Shown here piece after piece: positions 25,737-34,124 of a DNA stretch of 52,664 nucleotides (its first letter is position 1; the number at the start of each line of letters is the position of its first letter). The notes under the pieces were generated by a model. That model saw only the letters and a list, made by a program, of their open reading frames with translations. It searched no databases and was not told the origin of the DNA. The DNA is from Eggerthella sp. CAG:298 (lineage in GTDB: Bacteria > Actinomycetota > Coriobacteriia > Coriobacteriales > Eggerthellaceae): the NCBI GenBank assembly GCA_000435675.1, contig FR895127.1, forward strand, positions 44,110 to 96,773. The letters are read 5' to 3'. A program made the translations under genes and the position numbers.

Positions 25737-25769
25737 TTTTAGGCTACACGTAATCTGAAAGGACAGGTA

Positions 25770-25904
25770 ATGAAGCGTACCTATCAACCCAATAAACACA
25801 AGCGTGCAAAAACGCATGGTTTCCGTGCTCGTATGTCTACCAAAGGCGGTCGTGCGGTTCTTTCCGCTCGTCGCGCTAAGGGTCGTAAGCGTCTGTGTGT
25901 CTAA
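25770..25904 (+). CDS. rpmH: 50S ribosomal protein L34
   Basis: A 44-residue basic protein starting MKRTYQPNKHKRAKTHGFRA and ending RAKGRKRLCV, the full L34 pattern (family usually 44-46 residues). GAAAGGACAGGT lies before ATG 25770. It begins the classical rpmH-rnpA-yidD-yidC run and has a near-consensus promoter. Confidence 0.98.
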   Translation: MKRTYQPNKHKRAKTHGFRARMSTKGGRAVLSARRAKGRKRLCV

Positions 25905-25925
25905 CCAGCGGCTTTTACCGAACTT

Positions 25926-26279
25926 GTGCGTAATACGATAAAATCCTCTACTGAAATTTCCTCTATCTTTACGCACGGAAAGCGCTATAACACCTCAGGT
26001 ATGACGCTGATCGTGCTTGATGCTCAACACGGCCCTTCTGGTCGTGTTGCTTTTATAGCGGGGAAAAAGAACGGTAATGCAGTTTGGCGTAATGCCGCAA
26101 AACGGCGGATGAGGGCACTCTGTGCTGATTTCGGCGGATCGATCTCAGGTTTAGACATCGTCTTTCTTGCAAAACGTAGGATTTTACAGCTTCCCTACCA
26201 GAAGTTGCAAAACGAAGGCATGAAGATCGTGAGATCGCTCCGTAAAGAAGAGGCTCAAAGAAACGAACAAGAGGCTTGA
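25926..26279 (+). CDS. rnpA: Ribonuclease P protein component
   Basis: The protein cofactor of RNase P, which trims the 5' leader of tRNAs. The RNR motif is clear: KKNGNAVWRNAAKRRMRAL at about residues 47-65. Length 117 is normal. The start is GTG 25926, 21 bases after rpmH. The N-terminus is short and less conserved than in many homologues. Confidence 0.95.
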   Translation: MRNTIKSSTEISSIFTHGKRYNTSGMTLIVLDAQHGPSGRVAFIAGKKNGNAVWRNAAKRRMRALCADFGGSISGLDIVFLAKRRILQLPYQKLQNEGMKIVRSLRKEEAQRNEQEA

Positions 26280-26312
26280 CCGAAAAAACTTGGTCTTACG
26301 AGGTAGGGTGCG

Positions 26313-26588
26313 ATGCGGAAGTTGTTGACAATTCTTAAGTCGATTCCTTGTACCATTGCAGTACTTTGCGTGAAGTTTTATCGTCTAACCCTTTCACCGA
26401 TACTACCTCCGTCATGTCGCTTTGTACCAACCTGCTCGGAATATAGTATTACTGCACTCAAACGCTTTGGTTTTATAAAAGGTTCTTATCTCAGCATAAG
26501 AAGAATAGTAAGATGTCACCCAGGCGGCGATTACGGATACGATCCGGTGCCCGAAACTTTCTCACTGAAACTGGGAGATAGAAACTGA
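26313..26588 (+). CDS. yidD: Membrane protein insertion efficiency factor YidD
   Basis: A 91-residue protein with the family signature SCRFVPTCSEYSITALKRFG and RCHPGGDYGYDPVP, including the conserved cysteines. The N-terminal amphipathic helix (CTIAVLCVKFYRLTLSPI) probably binds the inner face of the membrane. It lies between rnpA and yidC, as in most bacteria. Confidence 0.95.
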   Translation: MRKLLTILKSIPCTIAVLCVKFYRLTLSPILPPSCRFVPTCSEYSITALKRFGFIKGSYLSIRRIVRCHPGGDYGYDPVPETFSLKLGDRN

Positions 26589-26601
26589 GAGGACACACAT
26601 A

Positions 26602-27375
26602 ATGTGGGACGCGTTTAAGGACGCAATATTCATATGTATTGAGTTCTTCTATAACTTTGTGCATGACTGGGGTCTTGCCATCGTTATCGTTACTCTTATC
26701 TTCCGCTTGATCTTGTTCCCGCTTATGCAGAAACAGATTAAATCAACGTTCCAAATGCAGAAATTCAGCCCGCTCATGCAGGAGATTCAGACGAAGTACG
26801 CTGATGATAAGCAGCGTCAATCTGCGGAAATGCAGAAACTTTATGCTGAATCAGGCTTTAATCCGCTTGCTGGCTGTTTGCCGATGATCCTGCAGATGCC
26901 GATCTTCATCGCGTTGTTCCAAGTACTGTACGACATGAACACGCGTACTGGTGGTTCTGAGTATACGTTCTACAACATCCTGCCAAACCTCGTTGCTTCA
27001 CCAGCAAACGCATGGTCGGTTGGTGTTGGTCCGTTCATTCCTTATGGAATCTTACTTATTGTCTTTGCAGGTGCGACCTTCCTTCCTACCCTGCTTCAGC
27101 AAAAAGGAACGAATAACCCGCAGAAGAACCAGCAGATCTTCATGATGGTCATCATGACGCTCATGATGCTCTGGATTGGTTGGGGCTCCCCTGCAGGCGT
27201 GTTGTTATTCTGGGCTACTTCTTCAGTTTTTGCAGTCGCACAGCAGCAGATCACACTCAGCATTCTTCGTCGCAAGGATCGAGAGCGTGAAGCGCTTGAA
27301 GCCGAGGTCAAACCGGTTAAGGTGGATGTTACGCGTAAGGCTAAGAAACCTCGTCCAACCAAGAAAGCAAAATAA
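26602..27375 (+). CDS. yidC: Membrane protein insertase YidC/OxaA
   Basis: It inserts proteins into the cytoplasmic membrane, alone or with SecYEG. Five hydrophobic helices are visible, with the conserved groove arginine in VTLIFRLILFPLM, the cytoplasmic hairpin MQEIQTKYADDKQRQSAEM, and NPLAGCLPMILQMPIFIALFQ. There is no lipobox and no large periplasmic domain, as in Gram-positive forms, though short for them at 257 residues. The tail is very basic (KAKKPRPTKKAK), suited to ribosome contact. A terminator follows. Confidence 0.96.
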   Translation: MWDAFKDAIFICIEFFYNFVHDWGLAIVIVTLIFRLILFPLMQKQIKSTFQMQKFSPLMQEIQTKYADDKQRQSAEMQKLYAESGFNPLAGCLPMILQMPIFIALFQVLYDMNTRTGGSEYTFYNILPNLVASPANAWSVGVGPFIPYGILLIVFAGATFLPTLLQQKGTNNPQKNQQIFMMVIMTLMMLWIGWGSPAGVLLFWATSSVFAVAQQQITLSILRRKDREREALEAEVKPVKVDVTRKAKKPRPTKKAK

Positions 27376-27384
27376 CTGATCGAG

Positions 27385-27420
27385 CATGGACGTTAGGAAA
27401 CTATCGTCCATGTTTCTTTT
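27385..27420 (+). terminator. Terminator between yidC and khpB
   Basis: CATGGACG (27385-27392), a 12-base loop, CGTCCATG (27405-27412), then TTTCTTTT. It may be leaky, since khpB, rsmG and parAB continue on the same strand. A second small hairpin CTCCCA/TGGGAG lies at 27427-27441. Confidence 0.7.
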
Positions 27421-27464
27421 ATAGGCTCCTCCCATCTTGGGAGATTTGAATATTAAGGAGAATC

Positions 27465-28061
27465 ATGACTGACGAAATTCTAGAAGGTGAAGAGCTTCAA
27501 TCACTCGAGCAGGATGAGCAAGCTCTTGCTGAACAAGAAGAAGAACAGACTATCGATCAGATGAAGGATGAAGACGCTCCTAAGCAAGCTCTTACCGATG
27601 AAGAACTTGATCTTGTTGCTGACACCGCCATTGCAGCTCTCAAAGACATCCTGAAGTACTTTAACGTTGGTCAAGTTACGATCGATGAATATGAAGGTGA
27701 TGAGGGCGAACTGATCCTTGATATCACTGGTGATGATCTTGCGGTGCTCATTGGCCGCCATGGTCGCACGCTCGATTCGCTCCAATTCCTCATCTCTGTT
27801 ATCACTTCACGTAAGATAGGATTCCGTTATCCTGTTGTGATCGATGTTGAGGGATATAAGGCTCGCCAGCGTCAAAAACTTGAATCTATCGCAGAGAATG
27901 CTGCTCGTCGCGCTGTTTCTCAGGATAAGAAGATCGCACTTCGCCCCATGACACCGTATGAGCGTCGTATCATCCATATCACGTTGCGTGATAACCCTGA
28001 GGTTGAGACGCACTCAGAAGGCGAAGGTCACGGGCGCCGCGTAGTTGTTACCCCTGTTTAG
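27465..28061 (+). CDS. khpB: RNA-binding protein KhpB/Jag (KH-R3H)
   Basis: A 198-residue protein with an acidic, Glu/Gln-rich N-terminus (about 1-45) in place of the usual Jag-N domain. A KH domain has the loop VLIGRHGRTLDSLQFL (about 93-108), and the C-terminal R3H domain has RPMTPYERRIIHITL. Homologues bind many RNAs and influence cell wall growth. It is placed after yidC as usual. AAGGAG precedes the ATG. A perfect parS follows directly on its stop codon. Confidence 0.93.
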   Translation: MTDEILEGEELQSLEQDEQALAEQEEEQTIDQMKDEDAPKQALTDEELDLVADTAIAALKDILKYFNVGQVTIDEYEGDEGELILDITGDDLAVLIGRHGRTLDSLQFLISVITSRKIGFRYPVVIDVEGYKARQRQKLESIAENAARRAVSQDKKIALRPMTPYERRIIHITLRDNPEVETHSEGEGHGRRVVVTPV

Positions 28062-28077
28062 TGTTTCACGTGAAACA
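28062..28077. promoter_or_regulatory. parS site (16/16)
   Basis: TGTTTCACGTGAAACA, a perfect match to the Spo0J/ParB consensus and fully palindromic. It begins directly after the khpB stop codon and ends 12 bases before rsmG, about 3 kb from the origin gap. Confidence 0.95.
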
Positions 28078-28089
28078 GTAAGGAATATC

Positions 28090-28773
28090 ATGGGTCATCA
28101 ACCCGAACTTCAGATCGAGCAGCGGAAGTTGCTCGATCTTCATTTAGAGCTTGTTTTAAAAGAGAATGAGCGCTCGAACCTTACCCGTATTGTTGACTGG
28201 CAGCAAGGACAGTTACTCCACATTGAAGACTCTTTGGTAGGGCTGCAAGAGTTCGAAGACGCTCCTTCAGGGCGCGCTGCCGATCTTGGTTCAGGAGGAG
28301 GCTTTCCTGGAATCCCTCTAGCGATCGTATCAGGACGACCGATCATGCTGGTCGATTCAGTTGCGAAGAAGACCACTGCTCTTGATCGCATGATCGAAGA
28401 GTTAGGTCTGGAAGGTCAAGTTTCAACCTATACCGGACGTTCAGAAGAGCTTGCTCTTGAAATGCCTGAATCATTTGCAGTTATTACTGTCCGCGCACTC
28501 TCTTCTCTTCCTTCTTTGCTTGAACTTGCAGTTCCGCTGCTTTCTTTAGGCGGGCAACTTATCTGTTATAAAGCGGCTGTTGAAGCTGAAGAATTAGAAC
28601 AAGCAGCCGGGCTTGAAGAGAAGCTGGGCATGAAACTTGTTTCGATGCGGACGACACAGCTTTCAGATAATGGAACGAATCGCACTATTTTAGTGTATGA
28701 AAAGGTTGGAGAACCTATGGTCTCATTACCGCGTCGTCCAGGCATGGCACAAAAAAGGCCCTATAAGGCATAA
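28090..28773 (+). CDS. rsmG: 16S rRNA m7G527 methyltransferase RsmG
   Basis: RsmG (GidB) methylates G527 of 16S rRNA. The SAM-binding segment AADLGSGGGFPGIPLAI is at about residues 64-80, and ITVRALSSLPSLLELAVPLL is the usual later core. I start at ATG 28090 (MGHQPELQIEQ) with AAGGAA upstream; starting at 28045 would read through the parS site and add residues overlapping khpB. Length 227 is normal. Confidence 0.93.
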   Translation: MGHQPELQIEQRKLLDLHLELVLKENERSNLTRIVDWQQGQLLHIEDSLVGLQEFEDAPSGRAADLGSGGGFPGIPLAIVSGRPIMLVDSVAKKTTALDRMIEELGLEGQVSTYTGRSEELALEMPESFAVITVRALSSLPSLLELAVPLLSLGGQLICYKAAVEAEELEQAAGLEEKLGMKLVSMRTTQLSDNGTNRTILVYEKVGEPMVSLPRRPGMAQKRPYKA

Positions 28774-28797
28774 CCACGCAACATTTCCTCGATATGC

Positions 28798-28828
28798 TGT
28801 TTCACGTGAAACAGTTTATCGGTATAAT
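28798..28828 (+). promoter_or_regulatory. parS site (16/16) overlapping the parA promoter
   Basis: A perfect TGTTTCACGTGAAACA spans 28798-28813. TATAAT follows at 28823-28828, and TTCACG inside parS (28801-28806) stands 16 bases before it as a plausible -35. ParB binding here could therefore repress parAB. Confidence 0.8.
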
Positions 28829-28857
28829 CTCAGTGATATTTCATGAAAGGAGTGTTC

Positions 28858-29907
28858 GTGGGATTACTTGACAGTCTTAAACGCAATACAAAACCAGCAC
28901 CGACTTCGCCTTACGAACCGAAAGCATCTCAACCAGCCGATCCTGGCTACCAAAACTTCGAAGAGATCAACGAAACTGCTCAAGTTATTGAGCGTGATGT
29001 AGCTGTTTCAACTTCGCCGTATGAAGAGCCAGCTATGCCAGCAGGCCAAGGCAGTGTTGCAGTCGAAGAGATCGACGAAGAGTTCGATGAAGGTCCTTCA
29101 TATGTACCGTTCAGGGAAAAAGGTCCAGTTTCGCATATTATCGGACAAACGAAGATCCTAGCTATCATCAATCAAAAGGGTGGCGTAGGTAAATCTACGA
29201 CTGCGGTGAACCTTGCTGCTGCGCTTGGCGCTGCAGGCAAGGAAGTATTGCTCGTTGATCTTGATCCTCAGGGAAATGCGACAAGTGGCTATGGTATCGA
29301 TAAACGCGATATCGGCCAATGTGTCTATAATGTGCTTCTCGGCGAAACACCCGTTGAGGACGTCATCCTTGCAAACGTGGGTAAAGGAGTAGATGTTCTT
29401 CCTTCAACGATCAGCCTTGCTGGAGCTGAAGTTGAATTGGTTAACGAAATGGCGCGCGAGAATCGTCTCAAGAACGCTCTTGGTAGTTTGCGTGGTCGTT
29501 ATGACTATATCCTTATCGACTGCCCACCTTCGCTTGGCTTACTCACGATCAATGCTTTGGTTGCTGCCGATAAGCTCCTTATTCCCATTCAGTGTGAATT
29601 CTACGCACTTGAAGGTGTGACAAAACTTCTTGATTCGATGAAACGTGTCAAAAGTGTTCTTAATCCAAGCTTGGATATCTATGGCATCGTTCTTACGATG
29701 TATGATTCGCGCACGAATCTTTCTAAACAGGTTGTGGATGAAGTGCGCTCATTCTTTGGCGATACCGTTTTCAAAACGCTCATTCCGCGCACAGTCAAAC
29801 TTTCAGAGGCTCCTAGTTATGGTCAGCCCATTATCGAATATGCTCCTGAGAACAAGGGCACTGAAGCTTATAACGAACTTGCCCAAGAGGTGATACAACG
29901 TGGCTAA
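28858..29907 (+). CDS. parA: Chromosome partitioning ATPase ParA (Soj)
   Basis: ParA forms a DNA-bound gradient that moves ParB-parS complexes and helps load SMC. The deviant Walker A motif KGGVGKSTT is at about 107-115, followed by LLVDLDPQGNATSGYG and LIDCPPSLGLLTINAL. A 95-residue acidic, low-complexity N-terminal extension precedes the ATPase, unlike the short Soj type. I choose GTG 28858 (MGLLDSLKRN) with AAAGGAG five bases upstream; ATG 28843 is an alternative. It overlaps parB by 8 bases. Confidence 0.94.
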   Translation: MGLLDSLKRNTKPAPTSPYEPKASQPADPGYQNFEEINETAQVIERDVAVSTSPYEEPAMPAGQGSVAVEEIDEEFDEGPSYVPFREKGPVSHIIGQTKILAIINQKGGVGKSTTAVNLAAALGAAGKEVLLVDLDPQGNATSGYGIDKRDIGQCVYNVLLGETPVEDVILANVGKGVDVLPSTISLAGAEVELVNEMARENRLKNALGSLRGRYDYILIDCPPSLGLLTINALVAADKLLIPIQCEFYALEGVTKLLDSMKRVKSVLNPSLDIYGIVLTMYDSRTNLSKQVVDEVRSFFGDTVFKTLIPRTVKLSEAPSYGQPIIEYAPENKGTEAYNELAQEVIQRG

Positions 29908-31186
29908 ACAGAAAAGTGGTTTAGGAAAAGGTCTTGGTGCACTTTTCAATGACGCATCATCTTATGCTTCGAACGAGAACAGATCTGCAGAAGCTGAAGA
30001 ATCTAAGCAAAAGGTAGCGAAACAAGCTGTTTCTACTGAAAAGGAAGTAACTCTATCAGTAACAGAGCCGTCTGCTCCAGAAACGCAAACTGAAGAGACT
30101 ACAACAAAACCATCCGCAGATATCTATATCTCTGAAGACGCGATCGAGCATGCTAAGGTCGTTGAGCGTGCAGCTCGTCCTGTGGCAAATTCTTCTGCTG
30201 TGAAAAAAGCCCCATCTTCCAAGCGTGCAACTCCTGTTGCTGCTCGCCCGAAGGGTGATAAAAATCAGCCTTCAGAGAGCCCGTCTAAGGCTCAAAGCTT
30301 ACCGAAGACGGGTGCAAGTTCGTCTAAAGCAAACAATCCGCTTAAATCGGCTCCTGTGGCTCCTGCCGCGAAATCTGTGAAAAACGATGAGAAAGGCATG
30401 GTGGGCGAGGTCTTGCTCGCGCAAGTTCATCCCAATCCCAACCAGCCGCGTACGAATTTCAAACCAGAAGAGATCGAAGAGCTTGCAAACTCGATCAAGC
30501 GCCATGGTTTGCTCCAGCCCATTCTTGTTCGCAAGACAGGCGATGGTTATGAGATCATCGCGGGCGAGCGTCGCTGGCAAGCATGCCGGAGCCTTGGTAT
30601 GGAAACGATCCCCGTTCGCTTCTGGCTCGCTGATGACACGGAAGCATTCGAGGCTGCGCTCGTTGAGAACATCCAGCGCTCCGATTTGAATCCTATCGAA
30701 GAAGCGTATGGATACAAACGTCTCATGGAGCGCAAAGGTATGACCCAGTCTGAGGTAGCTCAGACCGTTTCTAAGGGCCGATCGACCATCGCCAACGCCT
30801 TGCGCCTTCTCGACCTTCCTGAGGAGGCTCAGCAGCTTCTCTTCGAAGAGAAGATCACCGCAGGACACGCACGCGCTATCCTTTCAGTGCCTACGCTCGA
30901 GGGTAAGAAGTCACTCACGAACAAGCTCATGGAAGAGAAGCTGAGCGTTCGTGAGACCGAAGCGATCGCTCGTTTGCTCGCTGGTCGCGAAAAAGCGGCA
31001 AGCACTCCTTCTTCACGCGTTCCTACTCCACAGAGCTTCAAGAAAGCTGCGCGAAGCATGTCGAAGATCCTGGAACTTCCTGTTCGTGTCAAAACTGTTC
31101 AGGGAAAGAACAAGATAGAGATTCAATTCAAGGACGAAGACGAGCTACAGCGCGTCGTTGCCGTGCTCAGCGAACACAAGAATTAA
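29900..31186 (+). CDS. parB: Chromosome partitioning protein ParB (Spo0J)
   Basis: ParB is a CTP-dependent clamp that loads at parS. The core starts near residue 167: HPNPNQPRTNF, the CTP-binding box IIAGERRWQACRSLG, ENIQRSDLNPIEEA, then the helix-turn-helix (MTQSEVAQTVSKGRSTIANALRL is the DNA reader region) and a C-terminal dimer domain. The first 165 residues are Ser/Thr/Ala/Lys-rich and probably disordered, longer than in most ParBs. GTG 29900 has AGAGG upstream and overlaps the end of parA. A terminator follows. Confidence 0.95.
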   Translation: MAKQKSGLGKGLGALFNDASSYASNENRSAEAEESKQKVAKQAVSTEKEVTLSVTEPSAPETQTEETTTKPSADIYISEDAIEHAKVVERAARPVANSSAVKKAPSSKRATPVAARPKGDKNQPSESPSKAQSLPKTGASSSKANNPLKSAPVAPAAKSVKNDEKGMVGEVLLAQVHPNPNQPRTNFKPEEIEELANSIKRHGLLQPILVRKTGDGYEIIAGERRWQACRSLGMETIPVRFWLADDTEAFEAALVENIQRSDLNPIEEAYGYKRLMERKGMTQSEVAQTVSKGRSTIANALRLLDLPEEAQQLLFEEKITAGHARAILSVPTLEGKKSLTNKLMEEKLSVRETEAIARLLAGREKAASTPSSRVPTPQSFKKAARSMSKILELPVRVKTVQGKNKIEIQFKDEDELQRVVAVLSEHKN

Positions 31187-31210
31187 GCATCGCGAAACAC
31201 AGATAAACGA

Positions 31211-31240
31211 AAAAGGGAGGTCTTACCTCCCTTTTCTGTT
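31211..31240. terminator. Bidirectional terminator between parB and rlmN
   Basis: AAAAGGGAGGT-CTT-ACCTCCCTTTT, an 11-bp stem with a three-base loop and A/T runs on both sides, between converging genes. Confidence 0.92.
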
Positions 31241-31259
31241 CCAAAACCTTTTCTCAGAC

Positions 31260-32315
31260 CTAATTAGATCGGGCAAGCTTGTTCTTGAGCTGCCCACATG
31301 CTCCATCGATGTCGCCTCCGCGTGAATTACGCACCGTTGTCTCTATTCCTGCGGATGAAAGGGTCTTCTGCCAGTGTTCGATCACATTTTGGGCGCTTGG
31401 CTTAAGACGTGAATGATCGACCGCGTTGAGCGGGATCAAGTTCACATGGCACATAAGATCACGGGTGAAGGCGATGAGCGCTTCAAGTGCAGTTTCCGTG
31501 TCGTTCACCCCATTGATCATGAGATATTCCAGGCTCACGCGACGTCCGGAGGCTGCTTGATATGCGCAGAGTGCAGTTTTAAGCTCAGGAAGGGGCTGTG
31601 CACTGCAACGCGGCATGAGCATATCGCGTATGACTTGTTCAGCAGAATGAAGCGAAACAGCGAGGGTGTATTGGTGAGGATCATTTCCCAATCGCTCGAT
31701 TCCCGATATAACGCCACAGGTGGAGATCGTTATATGACGCGCTCCAATGCCAAATCCTTTATTGTTGTTCAGAAAGTCGAGCGCCTGAAGAGTAGCATCG
31801 TAATTCAGGAAGGGCTCACCTTGTCCCATGGACACCACATGGGAAACACGCAAGCCGAAATCTTCTTGGATGAAGGCTACTTGATCGATCATTTCCCCTG
31901 ATGAGAGGTTCCGCGTGAACCCTTCGCTGCCGGTAGCGCAGAACAGACACTGCATAGAACAGCCTGCTTGCGTTGAGAAGCAAACAGTAAGCGATCTGGG
32001 TTCTCCTGAAGCATTGGTTTGCATCGAAGGGATACCAACAGCTTCTACGCGAGCTCCGTCAGCCAGTTCAAAGCAGTACTTTCGCGTGCCATCTGAAGAA
32101 ACCTGGCGATCGATCAGGCGAGCAGGCACGAGAGAATAGTCTTCAGCAAGCGTTGCTCGAAAGGCTTTTGGCAAGTTCGACATCTCATCATAGTTGTTTG
32201 CTTGTTTGACGAACAGCCAGGAAATGAGCTGGTCAGCGCGGTAATGTGGCTGGCCAAGTTCGTTGCAGAGGTTGTAGATCTGGTCGAACGAGAGCGTTTT
32301 GATAGGGGTAGACAT
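31260..32315 (-). CDS. rlmN: 23S rRNA/tRNA m2A methyltransferase RlmN
   Basis: A radical-SAM enzyme that methylates A2503 of 23S rRNA and A37 of some tRNAs. The iron-sulfur motif is CSMQCLFC, followed by TGSEGFTRNL. GQGEPFLNYD is the usual SAM-contact segment, and VSLEYLMINGVND the later core. The methyl-carrier cysteine is in GACGQL near the C-terminus. Length 351 is typical. A TATAAT box at 32376-32381 on the minus strand may serve it, but the -35 (CACGTT) is poor. Confidence 0.96.
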   Translation of the reverse strand: MSTPIKTLSFDQIYNLCNELGQPHYRADQLISWLFVKQANNYDEMSNLPKAFRATLAEDYSLVPARLIDRQVSSDGTRKYCFELADGARVEAVGIPSMQTNASGEPRSLTVCFSTQAGCSMQCLFCATGSEGFTRNLSSGEMIDQVAFIQEDFGLRVSHVVSMGQGEPFLNYDATLQALDFLNNNKGFGIGARHITISTCGVISGIERLGNDPHQYTLAVSLHSAEQVIRDMLMPRCSAQPLPELKTALCAYQAASGRRVSLEYLMINGVNDTETALEALIAFTRDLMCHVNLIPLNAVDHSRLKPSAQNVIEHWQKTLSSAGIETTVRNSRGGDIDGACGQLKNKLARSN

Positions 32316-32467
32316 GCTGCTCCTTGTTCAGGTGATGCACGTAGTTTTGTGGGATTTGCTTCCCTCGGTAAGGCAATTATACCGCCTCGACAGTAGGGAA
32401 CGTGAGGTTTGTTATACTCACAACAAGCCTCATGAGGGGGCATCCTACCTAAGCGAAAGCAGGTTCC

Positions 32468-33418
32468 ATGAATACCACGATAATTCCCCAGGAAACTTCA
32501 GTAGCGCTTATTTCTGGAGGTAAGAGCGGCGAACGTGAAATCTCGCTGGTTTCTGGTAGCGCCGTCTATGATGCGCTCTCAGATGCAGGGTTCTCGGTCA
32601 CGCAGATCGATCCTGCAAAGAAAGAAGACCTGGTCACGCTTGTTTCAGAGGACTTCGACGTGGCATTTTTGGCACTTCATGGAAAACTTGGTGAAGACGG
32701 TACGATCCAAGGGATGCTCGAGATTCTTGGTATCCCCTACACGGGTCCTGGTGTTTGGTCGAGCGCAACTGCGATCGATAAGCCCAAAACGAAGATCGTC
32801 TATGAGCAGGTAGGAGTGCCTACCCCTCGAGCGGTTCTGCTCCATTCTCCCGACCAGATGACGGCAGAAGACATCGAGCGAGAATTCGGCAGCTCTTGCG
32901 TTATCAAAGCGGCAACCGAAGGGAGTGCGCTTGGCGTATACCTCTGCAATGGTCGTGAAGAGATCGAATCGGCTCTTAAGAACGTCTTTGAGATCGATGA
33001 CCAGGCGCTGGTCGAAACAATGATCCAAGGAGATGAATACACGGTTGGCGTGCTCGGAACAGAGGACCCACAGGTTCTTCCCGTCATTCAAATCATCCCG
33101 ATCAATGAATTCTACGATTTCGAGTCGAAGTACGCCGAAGGTGGCTCGAAGCACATCTGTCCGGCTCCATTGAGCGAAGAACTTACCAAGAAAGCTCAGA
33201 ACATCGCTCTTCTCGCACATAAAGGCCTGGAATGCAGCGGAGTTTCACGCACTGACCTGCTGCTCGATAGCGAAGGCAATTTCTACGCACTGGAGACCAA
33301 TACGATCCCTGGCATGACGCCAACTTCGCTTTTGCCGGATGCGGCGCGTGTTGCCGGCATGGATTTCACTCAGCTGTGCATCGCGCTTATCGAAGACGCG
33401 ATCGCGTACGCGCGCTAG
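32468..33418 (+). CDS. ddl: D-alanine--D-alanine ligase
   Basis: An ATP-grasp enzyme that makes the D-Ala-D-Ala dipeptide of peptidoglycan. Seen: SGGKSGEREISLVSG, ALHGKLGEDGTIQGMLE, PYTGPGVWSSATAIDKPKTK, the ATP-binding KAATEGSALGVYLC, and LETNTIPGMTPTSLLP with the metal-binding Glu and Asn. Length 316. TATACT at 32413-32418 may be its -10 box. Its stop overlaps by four bases with the stop of the converging gene. A Tyr/Phe choice for depsipeptide resistance cannot be settled by eye. Confidence 0.95.
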   Translation: MNTTIIPQETSVALISGGKSGEREISLVSGSAVYDALSDAGFSVTQIDPAKKEDLVTLVSEDFDVAFLALHGKLGEDGTIQGMLEILGIPYTGPGVWSSATAIDKPKTKIVYEQVGVPTPRAVLLHSPDQMTAEDIEREFGSSCVIKAATEGSALGVYLCNGREEIESALKNVFEIDDQALVETMIQGDEYTVGVLGTEDPQVLPVIQIIPINEFYDFESKYAEGGSKHICPAPLSEELTKKAQNIALLAHKGLECSGVSRTDLLLDSEGNFYALETNTIPGMTPTSLLPDAARVAGMDFTQLCIALIEDAIAYAR

Positions 33419-34059
33419 AACATGCCGCAGGACTTCATCGCGAAGATCACGACCACCACGAAGATGATCACGATCGCCCAGCTTATGATCGTGCATCCCA
33501 CACGGGTCTTCCTTGCTTGATTCACCAGCTTATCGGTGGTGGTGCGCTCGGTCTTGATGAACGCTGAACCTTTTTTCAGCTTAGGGAGCGGGACACGCCC
33601 GGTGGGCACCCAAGCACCCTTGCTTTCGAGCACGCGTGAGATGCCGCTATTCCCCAGGTCAAGCGCAGGACGAATGCCCTTTCCCAGTTCGTTGCCTATC
33701 GTTTTCACAAAGGTAGAGAACGCATCTTCATGCACAGGATCATAGGAGATGATGGCTACCTGGCCCCAATATTCACCAGGTTTGGGTTCTTCCTTGAAGG
33801 CAACACAAGCAAGAAGCGCGACCGTTTTCCAGCCTTTTGCGTTGCAAAGGTCGACCTGCTTTGCCGTCTTCTCGTTCAAAACACCCATGCGAAAGCCAAA
33901 AGGATTCACGATCCACGCTTGGCGCTTATTGCCGCTGTAGTCCATTTCGATGGTAAACGGATCGCCTACGATGTTATCGGAGTTCATAAATGCAGGCGCA
34001 GCCTTACGATCAGGGCATGTGAAGTCGGCATAGCTTCCATAGTATCCGGTATCTGACAT
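33415..34059 (-). CDS. Tail-anchored protein of unknown function
   Basis: A 214-residue protein with no family I recognise. About 185 soluble residues (with TIEMDYSGNKRQAWIVNPFGFRMG and GQVAIISYDPVHEDAF) are followed by one strong C-terminal helix (ISWAIVIIFVVVVIFAM) and KSCGMF. There is no signal peptide, so the main part should face the cytoplasm. AGGAG lies five bases before ATG 34059. It is divergent from the dinG-type gene and convergent with ddl. Confidence 0.7.
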   Translation of the reverse strand: MSDTGYYGSYADFTCPDRKAAPAFMNSDNIVGDPFTIEMDYSGNKRQAWIVNPFGFRMGVLNEKTAKQVDLCNAKGWKTVALLACVAFKEEPKPGEYWGQVAIISYDPVHEDAFSTFVKTIGNELGKGIRPALDLGNSGISRVLESKGAWVPTGRVPLPKLKKGSAFIKTERTTTDKLVNQARKTRVGCTIISWAIVIIFVVVVIFAMKSCGMF

Positions 34060-34124
34060 GTTTTCTCCTAGGAGTCGTCTGATAGTGAGCGCGTATTCGT
34101 TGGTTAAATGATAGTCTTAGCGCT

